Notes under the pieces: model-generated
Databases searched by the model: none
The model's input: the letters and a program-made list of their open reading frames with translations, nothing else
Told to the model about the DNA's origin: nothing
Assembly (NCBI GenBank): GCA_027019785.1
Contig: JALUWF010000271.1
Coordinates: forward strand, 1 to 39,673
Length of the DNA: 39,673 nucleotides
Origin: Mariprofundus sp.
Lineage (GTDB): Bacteria; Pseudomonadota; Zetaproteobacteria; Mariprofundales; Mariprofundaceae
Direction: 5' to 3'
Shown: positions 16,555 through 26,195 of the stretch, one piece after another
Position numbering within the stretch: position 1 is the stretch's first letter
Layout of the letters: every line of letters begins with the position of its first letter
Program-made: the position numbers and the translations under genes

Positions 16555-19161
16555 ATGGCAAAGAACGCTTCGAGCAAGACTTCCACATCCCCGCATACGC
16601 CCATGATGCAGCAGTATCTGAAAATAAAATCCGAGCATGCCGATTGCCTGCTGTTTTATCGCATGGGCGATTTTTACGAGATGTTTTTTGAAGATGCGGT
16701 GGAAGCGTCAAAAATTCTTGATATCACGCTGACAAAGCGTGGAAAATCTGGCGGTGAAGATATCCCCATGGCCGGCGTGCCGTGGCATCAGGCCGAAAAC
16801 TACCTGGCCAAACTGGTGGCGGCAGGCAAGCGGGTGGCGGTTTGCGACCAGATGGAACCGCCCGATGGTTCCAAGGGGCCGGTGCGCCGGGCAGTGGTGC
16901 GGGTGGTGACAGCCGGTACGATTACTGAGTCGGAACTGCTGGATCAGTCCCGTTCAGCGCCGCTGGTAGCTTGCTACCGCCATGGTGAGCGCTGGGGGCT
17001 GGCGGCGGTTGATCTTTCCTGCGGTCATTGGCATCTGCTGGAGGGCGAGGGTGAATCGCGACTGCAGGAACAGTTGGCGATTCTTGCACCGGTTGAGCTG
17101 TTATTGATGCATGCTGAAGAAGCGCCAATGGATATACCGGTATCGCGGCCGGGCGACTGGAGTTTCTCGGCTGACGTGGCGCGCGAACAGTTGCAACAGC
17201 AATTTGGCGTTTCCGATTGGCAATCACTCAATCTGGAGGGGCGCGACAACGCTGCTGCGGCTGTCGGCGCAGCGCTGGTCTATCTGGGACAGACGCAGAA
17301 ATGCGCCCTGGAGCACCTGTCGCTGCCGGTATTTGTCGAGCAGACCGAGGGCATGCGTATTGATCAGCGTAGCCGCCGCAATCTGGAACTGTATTGCTCA
17401 CTGGCGGGCGACCCGAAGGCCGGCATGATCGCCGTGCTGGATGTGACCGCCACACCGATGGGGGCGCGCAAACTGCGCGCCTGGATTGATCGACCCCTGA
17501 CCGATCTGGATCGCTTGCGAGAGCGCCAGAATGCTGTGCAGAGTCTGCTGGATGACAATCAAACCTTGCAGGCGCTGCGCAGCCTGCTCTGCGGGGTACG
17601 TGATATGGAGCGTATGCTTACCCGTATTGTGTTGGGGCGGGCGACGCCGCGCGATTTTCGCGGACTGGCGGAAGCGCTTATGGCGCTGCCCGGCCTGCAT
17701 GCGCAGCTTGGTGATCGTTCCGGGCTGCTGGGCGACACGGCTCTGGCTTTGCATGGGCTGGAGGCATTGGCCGAAGCATTGGATAGCGCCATCATCGAGA
17801 TGCCGCCGCCGCATTTTCGCGATGGCGGTGTCATTGCCGCTGGTTACGATGCCGAGCTCGATCGTTTGAGAGGCTTGGCTAAAGACGCCGGCGACTGGTT
17901 ACGCGATTATGAGGCGCGCGAGCGCCAACGCACCGGACTGGTCAATCTGCGGGTGAAATATAACAAGGTGTTCGGCTATTTCATCGAGATTTCCAAGGCG
18001 CAGGCCAAAGATGCGCCGGTGGATTATGTGCGCAAACAGACGCTGGTAAATGCCGAACGCTTTATCACTGATGAATTGCATAGTTTTGAAGCGGAAATTC
18101 TCGGTGCGCGCGATGCCGCTCTACAGCGGGAAGATGACTTGCTGGAGGCGTTGCGCCAGCTTGTGGCCGGGCAGGCAGCGTCGATTCAGCGGGCAGCGCA
18201 GGCGGTGGCAAGGCTGGATGTGATCGGCTGTTTTGCATACCTGGCGCAGACGCATCGTTATGTGCGTCCCGACGTGCATAGCGGACGTGCCATGAAGGTG
18301 GTCGGCGGTCGTCATCCGGTGGTGGAGATGCATCTGTCCGATGATGCTGCGTTTGTCGCCAATGATACCCATATGGATATGAAATCACGCCGTTTTATGC
18401 TGCTGACCGGGCCGAATATGGGTGGCAAATCCACCTATATGCGGCAAGTGGCATGGATTGTCTGGCTGGCCCATACCGGCTGTTTTGTGCCGGCTGAGGA
18501 GGCTCGCATTCCGCTGACCAAACGGTTGTTTACGCGTGTCGGAGCCGGTGATGAGCTGGCCAGCGGGCGCTCCACATTCATGGTGGAAATGATGGAAACA
18601 GCGACCATCCTCAATCAGGTGGAGCCACGTTCTCTGGTGATTATCGATGAAATCGGGCGCGGTACCAGCACCTGGGACGGTCTGGCCATTGCCTGGTCGG
18701 TGGCGGAATGTTTGATTAAGGCAGCAGATGTGTTGACCCTGTTCGCTACCCACTATCATGAGCTGACCGAATTGCCGGACGAATATGAGGCAGCTTTTAA
18801 TGCATCGGTCACCGTACGCGAGTGGAATGGATCGGTCATTTTTATGCATCAGGTGGTGGAAGATGCAGCCGATCAGTCGTACGGTATCGCCGTGGCGCAG
18901 TTGGCCGGCTTGCCAAGGGATGTGGTGAAACGGGCGCGCGAACACCTGTTCCGGCTCGAGCATGGTTCCGAACTGGCGGCTGAGACAGGCAAGGTGCAGC
19001 TGGGGTTATTCGCCGTAGCGGAAAAACGGCAGCAGCAGGATGAACTGGAGCGTTTAAGATCTCTGCATGATAAACTGGCGGAGTTGGATGTGGATGCCAT
19101 GCGACCGCTGGATGCGTTGACGTGGCTGGACAGATTAAAAAAAGAGGTTGATGAGCGATGA
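16555..19161 (+). CDS. mutS: DNA mismatch repair protein MutS
   Basis: MutS recognises mismatches and small loops in DNA and starts repair with MutL. The 868-residue length is typical. The mismatch-reading motif is in [10 protein letters not shown] (Phe40, Glu42). The N-terminal HTPMMQQYL segment aligns with the E. coli start and supports the ATG at 16555. The ATPase has Walker [12 protein letters not shown] (about 619), the [15 protein letters not shown] signature and Walker [14 protein letters not shown]. The C-terminus has a helix-turn-helix dimerisation region ending at [10 protein letters not shown]. The final codons overlap the following lipoprotein gene (ATGA). mutS heads a plus-strand run of housekeeping genes through the HIT gene. 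Confidence 0.98.
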   Translation: MAKNASSKTSTSPHTPMMQQYLKIKSEHADCLLFYRMGDFYEMFFEDAVEASKILDITLTKRGKSGGEDIPMAGVPWHQAENYLAKLVAAGKRVAVCDQMEPPDGSKGPVRRAVVRVVTAGTITESELLDQSRSAPLVACYRHGERWGLAAVDLSCGHWHLLEGEGESRLQEQLAILAPVELLLMHAEEAPMDIPVSRPGDWSFSADVAREQLQQQFGVSDWQSLNLEGRDNAAAAVGAALVYLGQTQKCALEHLSLPVFVEQTEGMRIDQRSRRNLELYCSLAGDPKAGMIAVLDVTATPMGARKLRAWIDRPLTDLDRLRERQNAVQSLLDDNQTLQALRSLLCGVRDMERMLTRIVLGRATPRDFRGLAEALMALPGLHAQLGDRSGLLGDTALALHGLEALAEALDSAIIEMPPPHFRDGGVIAAGYDAELDRLRGLAKDAGDWLRDYEARERQRTGLVNLRVKYNKVFGYFIEISKAQAKDAPVDYVRKQTLVNAERFITDELHSFEAEILGARDAALQREDDLLEALRQLVAGQAASIQRAAQAVARLDVIGCFAYLAQTHRYVRPDVHSGRAMKVVGGRHPVVEMHLSDDAAFVANDTHMDMKSRRFMLLTGPNMGGKSTYMRQVAWIVWLAHTGCFVPAEEARIPLTKRLFTRVGAGDELASGRSTFMVEMMETATILNQVEPRSLVIIDEIGRGTSTWDGLAIAWSVAECLIKAADVLTLFATHYHELTELPDEYEAAFNASVTVREWNGSVIFMHQVVEDAADQSYGIAVAQLAGLPRDVVKRAREHLFRLEHGSELAAETGKVQLGLFAVAEKRQQQDELERLRSLHDKLAELDVDAMRPLDALTWLDRLKKEVDER

Positions 19162-19475
19162 AAAGAAACGGGTTGATAGTATGTGTAGCAGCCGCCTTGC
19201 TGGCCGGTTGTACATGGGTGAAGCCGACAGCGGATGCGCTGAATGTTCGGGTGGCCTATCTGAGTCAGGTGAAGGAGTGTAAACAGCTGGGCCGTGCGAC
19301 GGTATCGGTGCTGGATAAGGTGCTGTTTGTATCGCGCAATGAGGAGCAGATGGCCGATGAACTGGAGACGCTGGGGCGTAATGCGGCGGCGGAGATGAAA
19401 GGTGATACGATAGTCTCCATGAGTAAAATTGTGAATGGAGAACGAATTTTTAATGTCTATCGTTGCCACGACTGA
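19158..19475 (+). CDS. Small lipoprotein, DUF4156-like
   Basis: This 105-residue protein has a lipoprotein signal ([18 protein letters not shown], lipobox LAGC with Cys18). The mature part has [14 protein letters not shown] and two further cysteines, one near the C-terminus (NVYRCHD), so a disulfide is possible. This resembles the DUF4156 family of small envelope proteins distantly related to RcsF, whose role is not established. It starts inside the mutS stop (ATGA) and its end overlaps the glnD start, so it is translated as part of the mutS-glnD unit. Confidence 0.75.
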   Translation: MKRNGLIVCVAAALLAGCTWVKPTADALNVRVAYLSQVKECKQLGRATVSVLDKVLFVSRNEEQMADELETLGRNAAAEMKGDTIVSMSKIVNGERIFNVYRCHD

Positions 19476-22020
19476 TAAGGCGACAATTCTGGCGCTGTTC
19501 GATGCCGTAACTGAAGCATTCGATGCGAATTTCAGCGGCGCTGAACTATCCGGATTGATGTGCCGCAATGTGGATGTCCTGCTGATCGACTTGTGGAAAA
19601 AAAAGGCACCGTTGGCATCCGGATGCGTGGATCTGGTGGCGGTCGGCGGATATGGGCGGGGTGAGCTGGCCCCCTGTTCGGATTGGGATCTGTGGTTTTT
19701 AATTCCGGAAGTCTGCTCCCCTGAAGCGGAGCAGGAGATGCAGGCATTTCTGCTGGCCTTATGGGATATGGGGGCGAAAGTCGGGCATGCAGTGCGCACG
19801 GTGAAGGAGACGCTGCTGCATGTGCATGAGGACTGGTCATCGGCGACAGCGGCAATGGAGTCGCGACTGCTGTATGGCAGGGGTGAAATCTATAACCGGC
19901 TGCAGGATAAACTCGGCCTGTTTTTTAAAAAACAGCGCAAGGCGTTTGTCGATGCCAAACTGGCTGAGTTGAGTGCGCGTTATGAACGCACCGGTGGTAC
20001 GGCGTTTTTGATGGAGCCTGATATCAAGGAGAGCAGGGGCGGCCTGCGTGATGTGCAGACGGTGTTCTGGCTGGCCAAGGCATGGTACGGCTGTGACGAT
20101 GTTGATGGGCTGGTTGAAAAGGGGGCGATTTCGGCCAGAGAGCGCCAGCATCTGCTTAGCGCCCAGAATTTCCTCTGGCGTTGCCGGGCGGCTCTGCATC
20201 TGGAAGTCGGGCGCGCTTCTGATCGGCTCGGTTTCGAACAGCAGGCCGTGCTGGCTGAACGTATGCATTATCAGGCGTCGGAGCATCGTCCGGCTGTCGA
20301 TGCCTTTATGAAAGATTATTTTCGTCATGTGGGGCGCATTTCACGTATCACGGGACTGATGCGTATGCATTTTAATGAGCAGCTACATCCACAACGCTTC
20401 ACTCGTAAACGTAATATCGGCGATGGCTTTACCCTTGAAGGGCAGCTGGTTGGGATTCACCACGCCGATGTATTTAAAGAAGACCCTATGCGGTTGCTGC
20501 GTATTTTTCATGTTGCTCAGCATGATCGCCGGCTGCTCTCCAGTCAGGCGTTGCGCCAGGTTCGGGCGGATGTGCTGTTGATCGATGATAATTTCCGCAA
20601 CAACCCGGAAGCGCACGGACTATTTCTTCAAATTCTGCGTAGTAATCGCAATGTGCACTGGGCCTTGCGCGCTATGAATATCACCGGCGTGCTGGGGCGC
20701 TTTATTCCCGAATTCCGGGATGTGGTGGGGCTGGGACAGTTCAACCGTTACCACGCCTATACGGTGGACGAGCATACCCTGCGTGCTGTCGGCGAAGCAC
20801 GGAATTTCTGGCATCGGGAACGCAATATGCGTTTGCCGCTGGCGCATGACGTATGTCTCAAAATCAAGCGCCCCGAGTTGCTTTATCTGGCATTGATCTT
20901 TCATGATATTGCCAAGGGCATGCATGGCGATCATTCGGAAAACGGTGCTGTGATTGCACGTCGTTTTTGCCAACGCATCGGTCTGAATCGCGATGCGGCC
21001 GAGTTGGTTGAATGGCTGGTGCGCGAGCATCTGCTGATGGCGGTCAAGAGCCAACGCTTCGACCTCTCCGATCCGGCAGTGATCCGCGCTTTCGCCGCAC
21101 GGGTGGGGGATAAGGAGCGATTGAATTACCTGCTGTTATTGACTGTCGCCGATATTGCCGCCGTGGGGCCGAATATCTGGAATGACTGGAAAGGGACGCT
21201 GTTGCGTGAAATCTACCATGCCACGACTCTCTGCCTGCAAGGTGAACAGGCCGGTGGTGAGGCGGGCGAGCAGCGCTATCGTACCCGGCTGGAAACAGTG
21301 CTGGAAAAAGCACAGGGGGATCAGCCGGCATTGCAGCGGGCGCTGAATCTGTTGCCAATGTCGTGTGTCATGCATTTTTCTCCCCGACAATTGCGTCACA
21401 TCATTGAACTGCTGGCGGTCAATCCGGATGATGTCGCCCGGCTATGGGTGGATCAGGAACGCTCTGAAACGCTGGCCTGCGTGGTAGCCGGTGAACGTGT
21501 GGGGCTGTTTGCAGTGCTGGCGGCTATTCTGACCTCTGGTCACGGCAGTATTGTGGCGGCACAAGCCTATAAACTGGGTGATGGCCGCGTGCTCGATCTG
21601 TTTTATCTGCAGGGGGCCGACGGCATGCCCTTTGATGTCGCCGCTGATCTGGAACGGCTGGAATCCCGTATCCGGAATATCCTGCAGCGAGAGCAGGTCG
21701 GTAGTGTCAAGGTGGAAAAACAGTTTAAGGTGAATGTCTTGATGCGGCGTGTACCGGTGCGTGTGCGTGAACTGCCGGAGGCTTCATCACGGGAGACGGC
21801 CATCGAGGTGTCCGCTGCCGATCAGCCCCGCCTGCTGGCGCGTCTGGCGGAGTGCATCAATACCGAAGGTTATGCGCTGCACGGCGCATCGGTCTCGACA
21901 TTCGGTGAGCGGGCGGTGGATGTGTTTTTTGTGACAGGTAAGCAATCGGAACAGCTTTCGACGGAGCAGGTAACGGTGTTGTGCAAGCAGCTGGCCGAAG
22001 TGGTAACGCTGCCGGAGTAA
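19453..22020 (+). CDS. glnD: Bifunctional [PII] uridylyltransferase/uridylyl-removing enzyme
   Basis: GlnD senses glutamine and adds UMP to, or removes it from, PII proteins. It thereby controls nitrogen assimilation. The nucleotidyltransferase domain has GGYGRGELAPCSDWDLWF (residues 65-82, catalytic Asp77 and Asp79). The HD hydrolase domain has LIFHDIAKGMHGDHSENG (about 480-497). Two C-terminal ACT domains follow, near 680-760 (VAGERVGLFAVLAAIL) and 785-855 (AADQPRLLARLAECI), the glutamine sensors. The 855-residue length is usual. The ATG at 19453 is preferred over an in-frame one at 19435 because GGAG lies ahead of it. It overlaps the lipoprotein gene by 23 nt. No glnB, glnA or ntr gene is in the window. 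Confidence 0.96.
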   Translation: MSIVATTDKATILALFDAVTEAFDANFSGAELSGLMCRNVDVLLIDLWKKKAPLASGCVDLVAVGGYGRGELAPCSDWDLWFLIPEVCSPEAEQEMQAFLLALWDMGAKVGHAVRTVKETLLHVHEDWSSATAAMESRLLYGRGEIYNRLQDKLGLFFKKQRKAFVDAKLAELSARYERTGGTAFLMEPDIKESRGGLRDVQTVFWLAKAWYGCDDVDGLVEKGAISARERQHLLSAQNFLWRCRAALHLEVGRASDRLGFEQQAVLAERMHYQASEHRPAVDAFMKDYFRHVGRISRITGLMRMHFNEQLHPQRFTRKRNIGDGFTLEGQLVGIHHADVFKEDPMRLLRIFHVAQHDRRLLSSQALRQVRADVLLIDDNFRNNPEAHGLFLQILRSNRNVHWALRAMNITGVLGRFIPEFRDVVGLGQFNRYHAYTVDEHTLRAVGEARNFWHRERNMRLPLAHDVCLKIKRPELLYLALIFHDIAKGMHGDHSENGAVIARRFCQRIGLNRDAAELVEWLVREHLLMAVKSQRFDLSDPAVIRAFAARVGDKERLNYLLLLTVADIAAVGPNIWNDWKGTLLREIYHATTLCLQGEQAGGEAGEQRYRTRLETVLEKAQGDQPALQRALNLLPMSCVMHFSPRQLRHIIELLAVNPDDVARLWVDQERSETLACVVAGERVGLFAVLAAILTSGHGSIVAAQAYKLGDGRVLDLFYLQGADGMPFDVAADLERLESRIRNILQREQVGSVKVEKQFKVNVLMRRVPVRVRELPEASSRETAIEVSAADQPRLLARLAECINTEGYALHGASVSTFGERAVDVFFVTGKQSEQLSTEQVTVLCKQLAEVVTLPE

Positions 22021-22060
22021 GAAAATGATGAAATAATCAGAATATATTTTCACAAAAAGG

Positions 22061-22084
22061 TCATTCCCGCGCAGGCGGGAATCC
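22061..22084. repeat. Small dispersed palindrome (ATTCCCGC type)
   Basis: ATTCCCGC and GCGGGAAT form an 8-bp perfect stem around the loop GCAG (22063-22082), followed by TCCAGTGT. This is the widespread bacterial repeat with the core ATTCCCGCGCAGGCGGGAAT, usually scattered between genes. It sits between glnD and the patatin-like gene and could act as a weak hairpin terminator or an mRNA stabiliser. Confidence 0.8.
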
Positions 22085-22109
22085 AGTGTGTTCATCAAGA
22101 GGTTTTCAT

Positions 22110-23030
22110 ATGCATCTACTCGAACGTATTTTTGAGGCGAGACAGCGAAAAAAGAGCGGTTTTGTGCTGGCGCTGGGCGGTGGTGGTGGGCGCGGACTGG
22201 CGCATCTGGGCGTGCTGGACATTCTGGAGCAGCAACACTTAAAACCCGATGCCATTGTCGGCAGCAGTATCGGAGCCATGTTCGGGGCTATGTATGCGAT
22301 TACGCCGGATGCAGGTACGGTGATCCGGCGCGCTGAGGAGATTCTGGCATCCAAGCTTTTTGCCAGCCTGGATCTATCCATGCTGGAAACAAATGGTGCT
22401 CAGGATCAGAGCTGGCTGGGTCGTATGAGTTCCGCTGCCAAACAAGCTCTGCTGTACACGCGAGCGGCAACCGAACGGTCGGTTGCCGATATCGATATTC
22501 TGACTGATATCGTATTTTCATTTTGTGGCGGCGAGTCTTTTGAAGATGCAAAGATACCCGTTTATGTCACTGCAGTATCCTTTCCTTCAGGCGAGTGCCA
22601 CATCTTTTCAGCCTCTTCCGGCGTTAAGTTGCCCTGCGCGGTCGCTGCAAGCATGGCGATACCTGGCGTGTTCGAACCGTTGAATATTGATGGTGTCCAA
22701 TATGTTGATGGCGGCGTTGCTTCCGATTTACCGGCCAAAGAAGCTCAGATGGTCGCCAATGCGGAACAATTGGTGCTGGCTGTGAACGTTGGTGCGCGAC
22801 CGGGTGAGGATGTGGAGCCCTCCAACGTATATGGCATGCGTGACTGGTCTGCGCAGATTCAGGCATTGTACTTGCGTAAGTACAACAAGGCTTTCGCCGA
22901 TGTGCTGATTGAACCGCTGGTCGGCTTTACGCAATGGCAGGATTTCTCCAATCCAGAACAGGAAATTGAAAAGGGCAGGCAGGCTACACTGGAGAAAATT
23001 CCCGAGTTGATCGAAAAGTTGAACGTGTGA
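22110..23030 (+). CDS. Patatin-like phospholipase (RssA/NTE family)
   Basis: This 306-residue serine hydrolase has a Ser-Asp dyad. The oxyanion loop is GGGGGRGLAHLGVL (23-36). The nucleophile elbow is GSSIG (51-55, Ser53). The catalytic aspartate is in YVDGGVASDLP (about 200). Family members hydrolyse acyl chains of phospholipids or lysophospholipids; the actual substrate is unknown. There is no signal peptide, so it is probably cytoplasmic or peripheral. The ATG at 22110 has AAGAGG 6 nt upstream and is preferred to a GTG at 22086 that lies in the end of the repeat. Its stop touches the nucleotidyltransferase gene start. Confidence 0.9.
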   Translation: MHLLERIFEARQRKKSGFVLALGGGGGRGLAHLGVLDILEQQHLKPDAIVGSSIGAMFGAMYAITPDAGTVIRRAEEILASKLFASLDLSMLETNGAQDQSWLGRMSSAAKQALLYTRAATERSVADIDILTDIVFSFCGGESFEDAKIPVYVTAVSFPSGECHIFSASSGVKLPCAVAASMAIPGVFEPLNIDGVQYVDGGVASDLPAKEAQMVANAEQLVLAVNVGARPGEDVEPSNVYGMRDWSAQIQALYLRKYNKAFADVLIEPLVGFTQWQDFSNPEQEIEKGRQATLEKIPELIEKLNV

Positions 23031-23032
23031 CG

Positions 23033-23716
23033 ATGCAGCGAGCAGAGCGCGCCGTGATTCTGGCAGCGGGCATGGGGACAAGGTTGAAATGGATGACCCG
23101 CCATCGCCCCAAGGCATTGATGCAGGTGGCTGGCGATCCGGTTATTTTGCATGTGATTCGGCGACTGGTGGCGCAGGGGATACACGAGATTGCGGTCAAT
23201 GCGTTTCATCATGCCGATCAGCTGAGCGATTATCTGGGCGACGGTTCGAGTTTCGGCTGCCATATTGTCATCAGCGATGAAGAGGCATTGCTGGATTCCG
23301 GTGGCGGAGTGAAAAAGGCGCTGTCAAAACTGCCGGGCAGCGGCCCTGTGCTGGTGCATAATTGCGATGTGCTGGCCGATATTGATCTGATGCGTCTGGT
23401 TAAGTTGGCGCCGGTTGGCGGCTGCAGTCTGGCGCTGGTACACAATCCTGCCCATCACCCGGATGGCGATTTCTGCCTGCATCAATCAGGCATATCGGAT
23501 CAGGGCGATGATCGTTTCACGTTTGCCGGCGTATCGGTATGGGATAGCGCGCTGTTTGAGAGCTATGAAATGGATACGGCGTTTTCCCTGACCCGACCTA
23601 TTCATGAGCAAATTACCAGAGGGATGTGCAAGGGGTTGCTGCATACAGGCTACTGGTTTGATGTCGGGCGTCCTGTCGATATGATGCGAGCCGGACGCAG
23701 TTTGAGCTGCAAATAA
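23033..23716 (+). CDS. Nucleotidyltransferase, MurU-like sugar-1-phosphate NTP-transferase
   Basis: This 227-residue enzyme has the nucleotidyltransferase signature [24 protein letters not shown] (residues 7-30) and the metal-binding VHNCDVLAD. It joins a nucleotide to a sugar 1-phosphate. Length and motifs fit MurU (N-acetylmuramate-1-phosphate uridylyltransferase, cell-wall recycling), but the partner kinase AmgK is not adjacent, so the substrate is uncertain. The ATG at 23033 is used; a GTG at 23027 overlapping the upstream stop is also possible. The stop codon shares one base with the start of the DUF188 gene (TAATG). Confidence 0.82.
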   Translation: MQRAERAVILAAGMGTRLKWMTRHRPKALMQVAGDPVILHVIRRLVAQGIHEIAVNAFHHADQLSDYLGDGSSFGCHIVISDEEALLDSGGGVKKALSKLPGSGPVLVHNCDVLADIDLMRLVKLAPVGGCSLALVHNPAHHPDGDFCLHQSGISDQGDDRFTFAGVSVWDSALFESYEMDTAFSLTRPIHEQITRGMCKGLLHTGYWFDVGRPVDMMRAGRSLSCK

Positions 23717-24189
23717 TGCACATCTGGATTGACGCTGATGCCTGCCCGAAAGTGATCAAGGAAATCTTGTATCGTGCTGCCGTGCGGGTTCGCCTGCCGT
23801 TGACACTAGTGGCCAATACGCAGTTACGCCATCCTAAATCCGAATATATCAATGCCATCCGGGTTGGCGCAGGCGCGGATGTGGCGGATGCATATATTAT
23901 CGAGCATGCCGAGCCGGGTGATTTGGCCATTACCGCCGATATTCCGCTGGCGGCAGGATTGATTGAAAAAGGTGGCTTCGCCCTGAATCCAAGGGGCGAG
24001 ATGTACACGTCTGATAATGTGCGATCAGCGCTGAGTATGCGTAATTTTATGGATAATCTGCGTGGCGAAGGGGTATTGACAGGCGGCCCGGCAGCATTCA
24101 GCGCCGCCGACAAGCAAGCGTTCTCCAATCAACTGGATCGTTTTTTGACACGCTACTTTTTACGCATCAAAACGAAGGAGATATCATGA
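23716..24189 (+). CDS. DUF188 family protein (YaiI/YqxD)
   Basis: The 157 residues match YaiI/YqxD throughout. It begins [22 protein letters not shown], with the conserved [14 protein letters not shown] follows near residue 76, then [12 protein letters not shown], and a C-terminal Phe-rich helix. The fold is PIN-like with acidic residues that could bind metal, but no activity is established. It is tightly packed: it shares one base with the preceding gene and overlaps the HIT gene by 4 nt, so the three form one translation unit. Confidence 0.93.
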   Translation: MHIWIDADACPKVIKEILYRAAVRVRLPLTLVANTQLRHPKSEYINAIRVGAGADVADAYIIEHAEPGDLAITADIPLAAGLIEKGGFALNPRGEMYTSDNVRSALSMRNFMDNLRGEGVLTGGPAAFSAADKQAFSNQLDRFLTRYFLRIKTKEIS

Positions 24190-24599
24190 TTTTGCATGAG
24201 CAATTAAAGCAGGACTGTTTTATCATTGGACGGTTTCCGCTGTCAGTGGTGCTGCTGATGAATGACAGCCAATACCCGTGGTTTATTCTGGTGCCGCAGC
24301 GAGCAGGCGTTGGTGAAATCCATCAGCTTTCTGAGTTTGATCAGCAACAGCTGATGCGTGAATCCTCACAGCTGGCATCATGTATCGAAACAGCATTCAA
24401 GGCGGATAAGATCAATATTGCGGCGCTGGGCAATGTAGTGCCGCAGTTGCATATCCATCATATTGTACGCTATACCACCGACCCGGCCTGGCCGGCTCCG
24501 GTATGGGGTAAACTCAAGGCTCAACCCTATGGTGATGGGAAAGCAGATGCGATCATGGCCAAATTGAGCCGGAACTTGTCGCTGAAGACTGATGCATAA
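24186..24599 (+). CDS. HIT-domain nucleotide hydrolase-like protein
   Basis: This 137-residue protein carries the histidine triad region [10 protein letters not shown], followed by [13 protein letters not shown]. The first histidine of the usual HxHxH motif is Gln here, while the second and catalytic histidines remain. This variant is common in this subfamily. Family members hydrolyse or transfer nucleotides from dinucleotides or aminoacyl adenylates; the substrate of this branch is unknown. It starts in ATGA overlap with the DUF188 gene and ends the plus-strand run, facing the convergent mrp gene across about 145 nt that holds an inverted repeat. Confidence 0.9.
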   Translation: MILHEQLKQDCFIIGRFPLSVVLLMNDSQYPWFILVPQRAGVGEIHQLSEFDQQQLMRESSQLASCIETAFKADKINIAALGNVVPQLHIHHIVRYTTDPAWPAPVWGKLKAQPYGDGKADAIMAKLSRNLSLKTDA

Positions 24600-24648
24600 C
24601 CATGTGCCAGATAAGTAGGGCATAATTGCGAGCCACTTGAAAAAGTCG

Positions 24649-24698
24649 AGCATGGCAATATATCTTCCCACTTTGGGATATTCCCATGTTGCCATGCT
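24649..24698. terminator. Inverted repeat between convergent genes, possible terminator
   Basis: AGCATGGCAA (24649-24658) and TTGCCATGCT (24689-24698) are perfectly complementary, with a 30-nt interior that may form a smaller TCCCA/TGGGA hairpin. It lies between the converging HIT and mrp genes, where a bidirectional terminator is expected, but no long T-run follows on either strand. Confidence 0.4.
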
Positions 24699-24744
24699 GT
24701 TTGGCATGGCGCTTGTGTAGATGTTTACGTCAATCCCTTTCTCG

Positions 24745-25821
24745 TCAACCCTCAGTCATGATCGGGATGTCTATTTTACGGCGGTTGAGGATGCTTATTC
24801 TGCGAGCCACTTCACCGGCCAGTGTCTGATAGGCTTTGGCCTGATCGGAATCGGGCATGGCGGCTACGATGGGCGTTCCGGCATCGGAATTTTCGCGAAT
24901 GGCGATATCCAGCGGAATCTGCGCCAGTACATCCGTGTTGTAGGCTTCGCCCAGTTTTGCAGCGCCGCCTTCGGCGAAAATGTGGCTGGATTCACCACAG
25001 TGCGGACAGATAAACTGGCTCATGTTCTCGACAATACCGATGGCCGGCACATTCACCTTCTGGAACATTTCAATGCCTTTGCGGCAATCCAGCAGGGCAA
25101 TATCCTGCGGCGTGGTGACTAGCACAGCACCGGTAACAGGCACTTTCTGGGTGAGTGTCAGTTGCACATCGCCCGTACCCGGCGGCATATCGACAAACAG
25201 GTAATCGAGATCGCCCCATGCCACATCTCTGAGCAGTTGCGTCAGGGCGCTGGCCACCATCGGCCCGCGCCAGACGACAGCCTCGCCCTCGGGCATCAGA
25301 AAACCGATGGAAATAGTTTTGATGCCGTAATTTTCCAGCGGGGTGAGAATATTTTTGTCATGGTCAATGGCGGGCATGTATCCGGCCAGCCCTGTCATGC
25401 GCGGTATGGAGGGTCCGTAGATATCGCCGTCGAGCAGCCCGACGCGGGCGCCGGTCTGGGCCATGGCGATGGCCAGATTGACAGCGGTGGTGGATTTTCC
25501 AACGCCACCCTTGCCGGATGCGACTGCAATAATATTGGCAACGCCGGGCAACAGATCTTTTTCCGGTTCGGCCTGCTGCACCTTGGAGGACATGGTAATA
25601 TCAGCGGCATTGATGGCAGGAATGGCCAGAACAGCTGCTTCAGCCTGCTGGCGAAAAGCCTCCTTAACAGGGCAGGCGGGCGTCGTCAGTTCAATCGTGA
25701 ATGCGACCTTGTCCCCCTGGATGCTGATGTTTTTTACAAAGCCGAGCGACACGATATCCTTGTTGAAATCAGGATCGATGATGCTGGAAAGTGCTTTGAG
25801 AATATCAGCTTCGGTTGTCAT
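24745..25821 (-). CDS. apbC: Mrp/ApbC iron-sulfur carrier P-loop ATPase
   Basis: This cytoplasmic ATPase binds and delivers Fe-S clusters. Its 358 residues comprise an N-terminal MIP18/DUF59 domain (LKALSSIIDPDFNKDIVSLG, residues 9-28) and a MinD-like ATPase with the deviant Walker A ASGKGGVGKSTTA (101-113). DMPPGTGDVQLTL and VENMSQFICPHCG follow. The CPHC pair is the expected Fe-S binding site at the dimer interface. A GGAGG element precedes the ATG. It stands alone, divergent from the SAM-riboswitch operon, which includes a siroheme/Fe-S sulfite reductase, so Fe-S supply to that enzyme is plausible but unproven. Confidence 0.95.
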   Translation of the reverse strand: MTTEADILKALSSIIDPDFNKDIVSLGFVKNISIQGDKVAFTIELTTPACPVKEAFRQQAEAAVLAIPAINAADITMSSKVQQAEPEKDLLPGVANIIAVASGKGGVGKSTTAVNLAIAMAQTGARVGLLDGDIYGPSIPRMTGLAGYMPAIDHDKNILTPLENYGIKTISIGFLMPEGEAVVWRGPMVASALTQLLRDVAWGDLDYLFVDMPPGTGDVQLTLTQKVPVTGAVLVTTPQDIALLDCRKGIEMFQKVNVPAIGIVENMSQFICPHCGESSHIFAEGGAAKLGEAYNTDVLAQIPLDIAIRENSDAGTPIVAAMPDSDQAKAYQTLAGEVARRISILNRRKIDIPIMTEG

Positions 25822-25887
25822 AACGCGCCTCCATGGTGGGCGGCATCGTCGTAAGACTGAGTAAAACTGTCAAGTTATGATTGGCGC

Positions 25888-25915
25888 TTGCGTTTTATAA
25901 AAACGGTATGATAAT
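25888..25915 (+). promoter_or_regulatory. Predicted promoter for the SAM-riboswitch operon
   Basis: TTGCGT (25888-25893) and GATAAT (25910-25915) are spaced by 16 nt. The predicted start near 25922 is about 11 nt before the riboswitch stem, which is the expected geometry for an aptamer at the very 5' end of the transcript. The boxes are imperfect. Confidence 0.45.
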
Positions 25916-25932
25916 TCGGAGCACATATTAAA

Positions 25933-26098
25933 TCCGGCTTATCCAGAGCGGTGGAGGGTGCAGGCCCTATGATACTGCGGCAACCGGCCAAAGAGTGCGT
26001 TTTTGTAATGTTTTTTTGTAAACAAAGCGTGACTCCGAGGAGAATGGTGCCAATGCCTGCCTGAGAGGAGTACCTCAAGGGAGCGATAATGCGGGTTG
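25933..26098 (+). promoter_or_regulatory. SAM-I (S-box) riboswitch aptamer
   Basis: The conserved S-box segments appear in order: CTTATCCAGAGCGGTGGAGG from 25938, GGCCCTATGA at 25963-25972, GCGGCAACC at 25977-25985, a variable arm, and GGTGCCAATGCCTGC at 26046-26060. A GAGG/CCTC hairpin follows. P1 closes with TTATC (25939-25943) against GATAA (26085-26089). SAM-I riboswitches bind S-adenosylmethionine and switch off methionine and sulfur genes. Here it precedes a gene that looks like threonine synthase, which is an unusual target. A terminator hairpin follows at 26134. The assignment rests on visual consensus matching. Confidence 0.88.
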
Positions 26099-26133
26099 TT
26101 CGTCTGATGCATGCGTGCACTCTCTTGATACAA

Positions 26134-26160
26134 CCTTTGCTTTATCGCGGAGGTTTTTTT
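26134..26160 (+). terminator. Riboswitch-controlled intrinsic terminator
   Basis: CCTTTGC (26134-26140) pairs with GCGGAGG (26147-26153, two G-T wobbles) around a TTTATC loop, followed directly by seven T. A competing antiterminator can form between GGTTGT (26094-26099) and ACAACC (26130-26135). That would disturb both this stem and the base of P1, so SAM binding should favour termination. It lies 36 nt before the ThrC-like start. Confidence 0.8.
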
Positions 26161-26195
26161 GTTTTTGGGGTTAGCTGATATTGGAGATGAGGCAG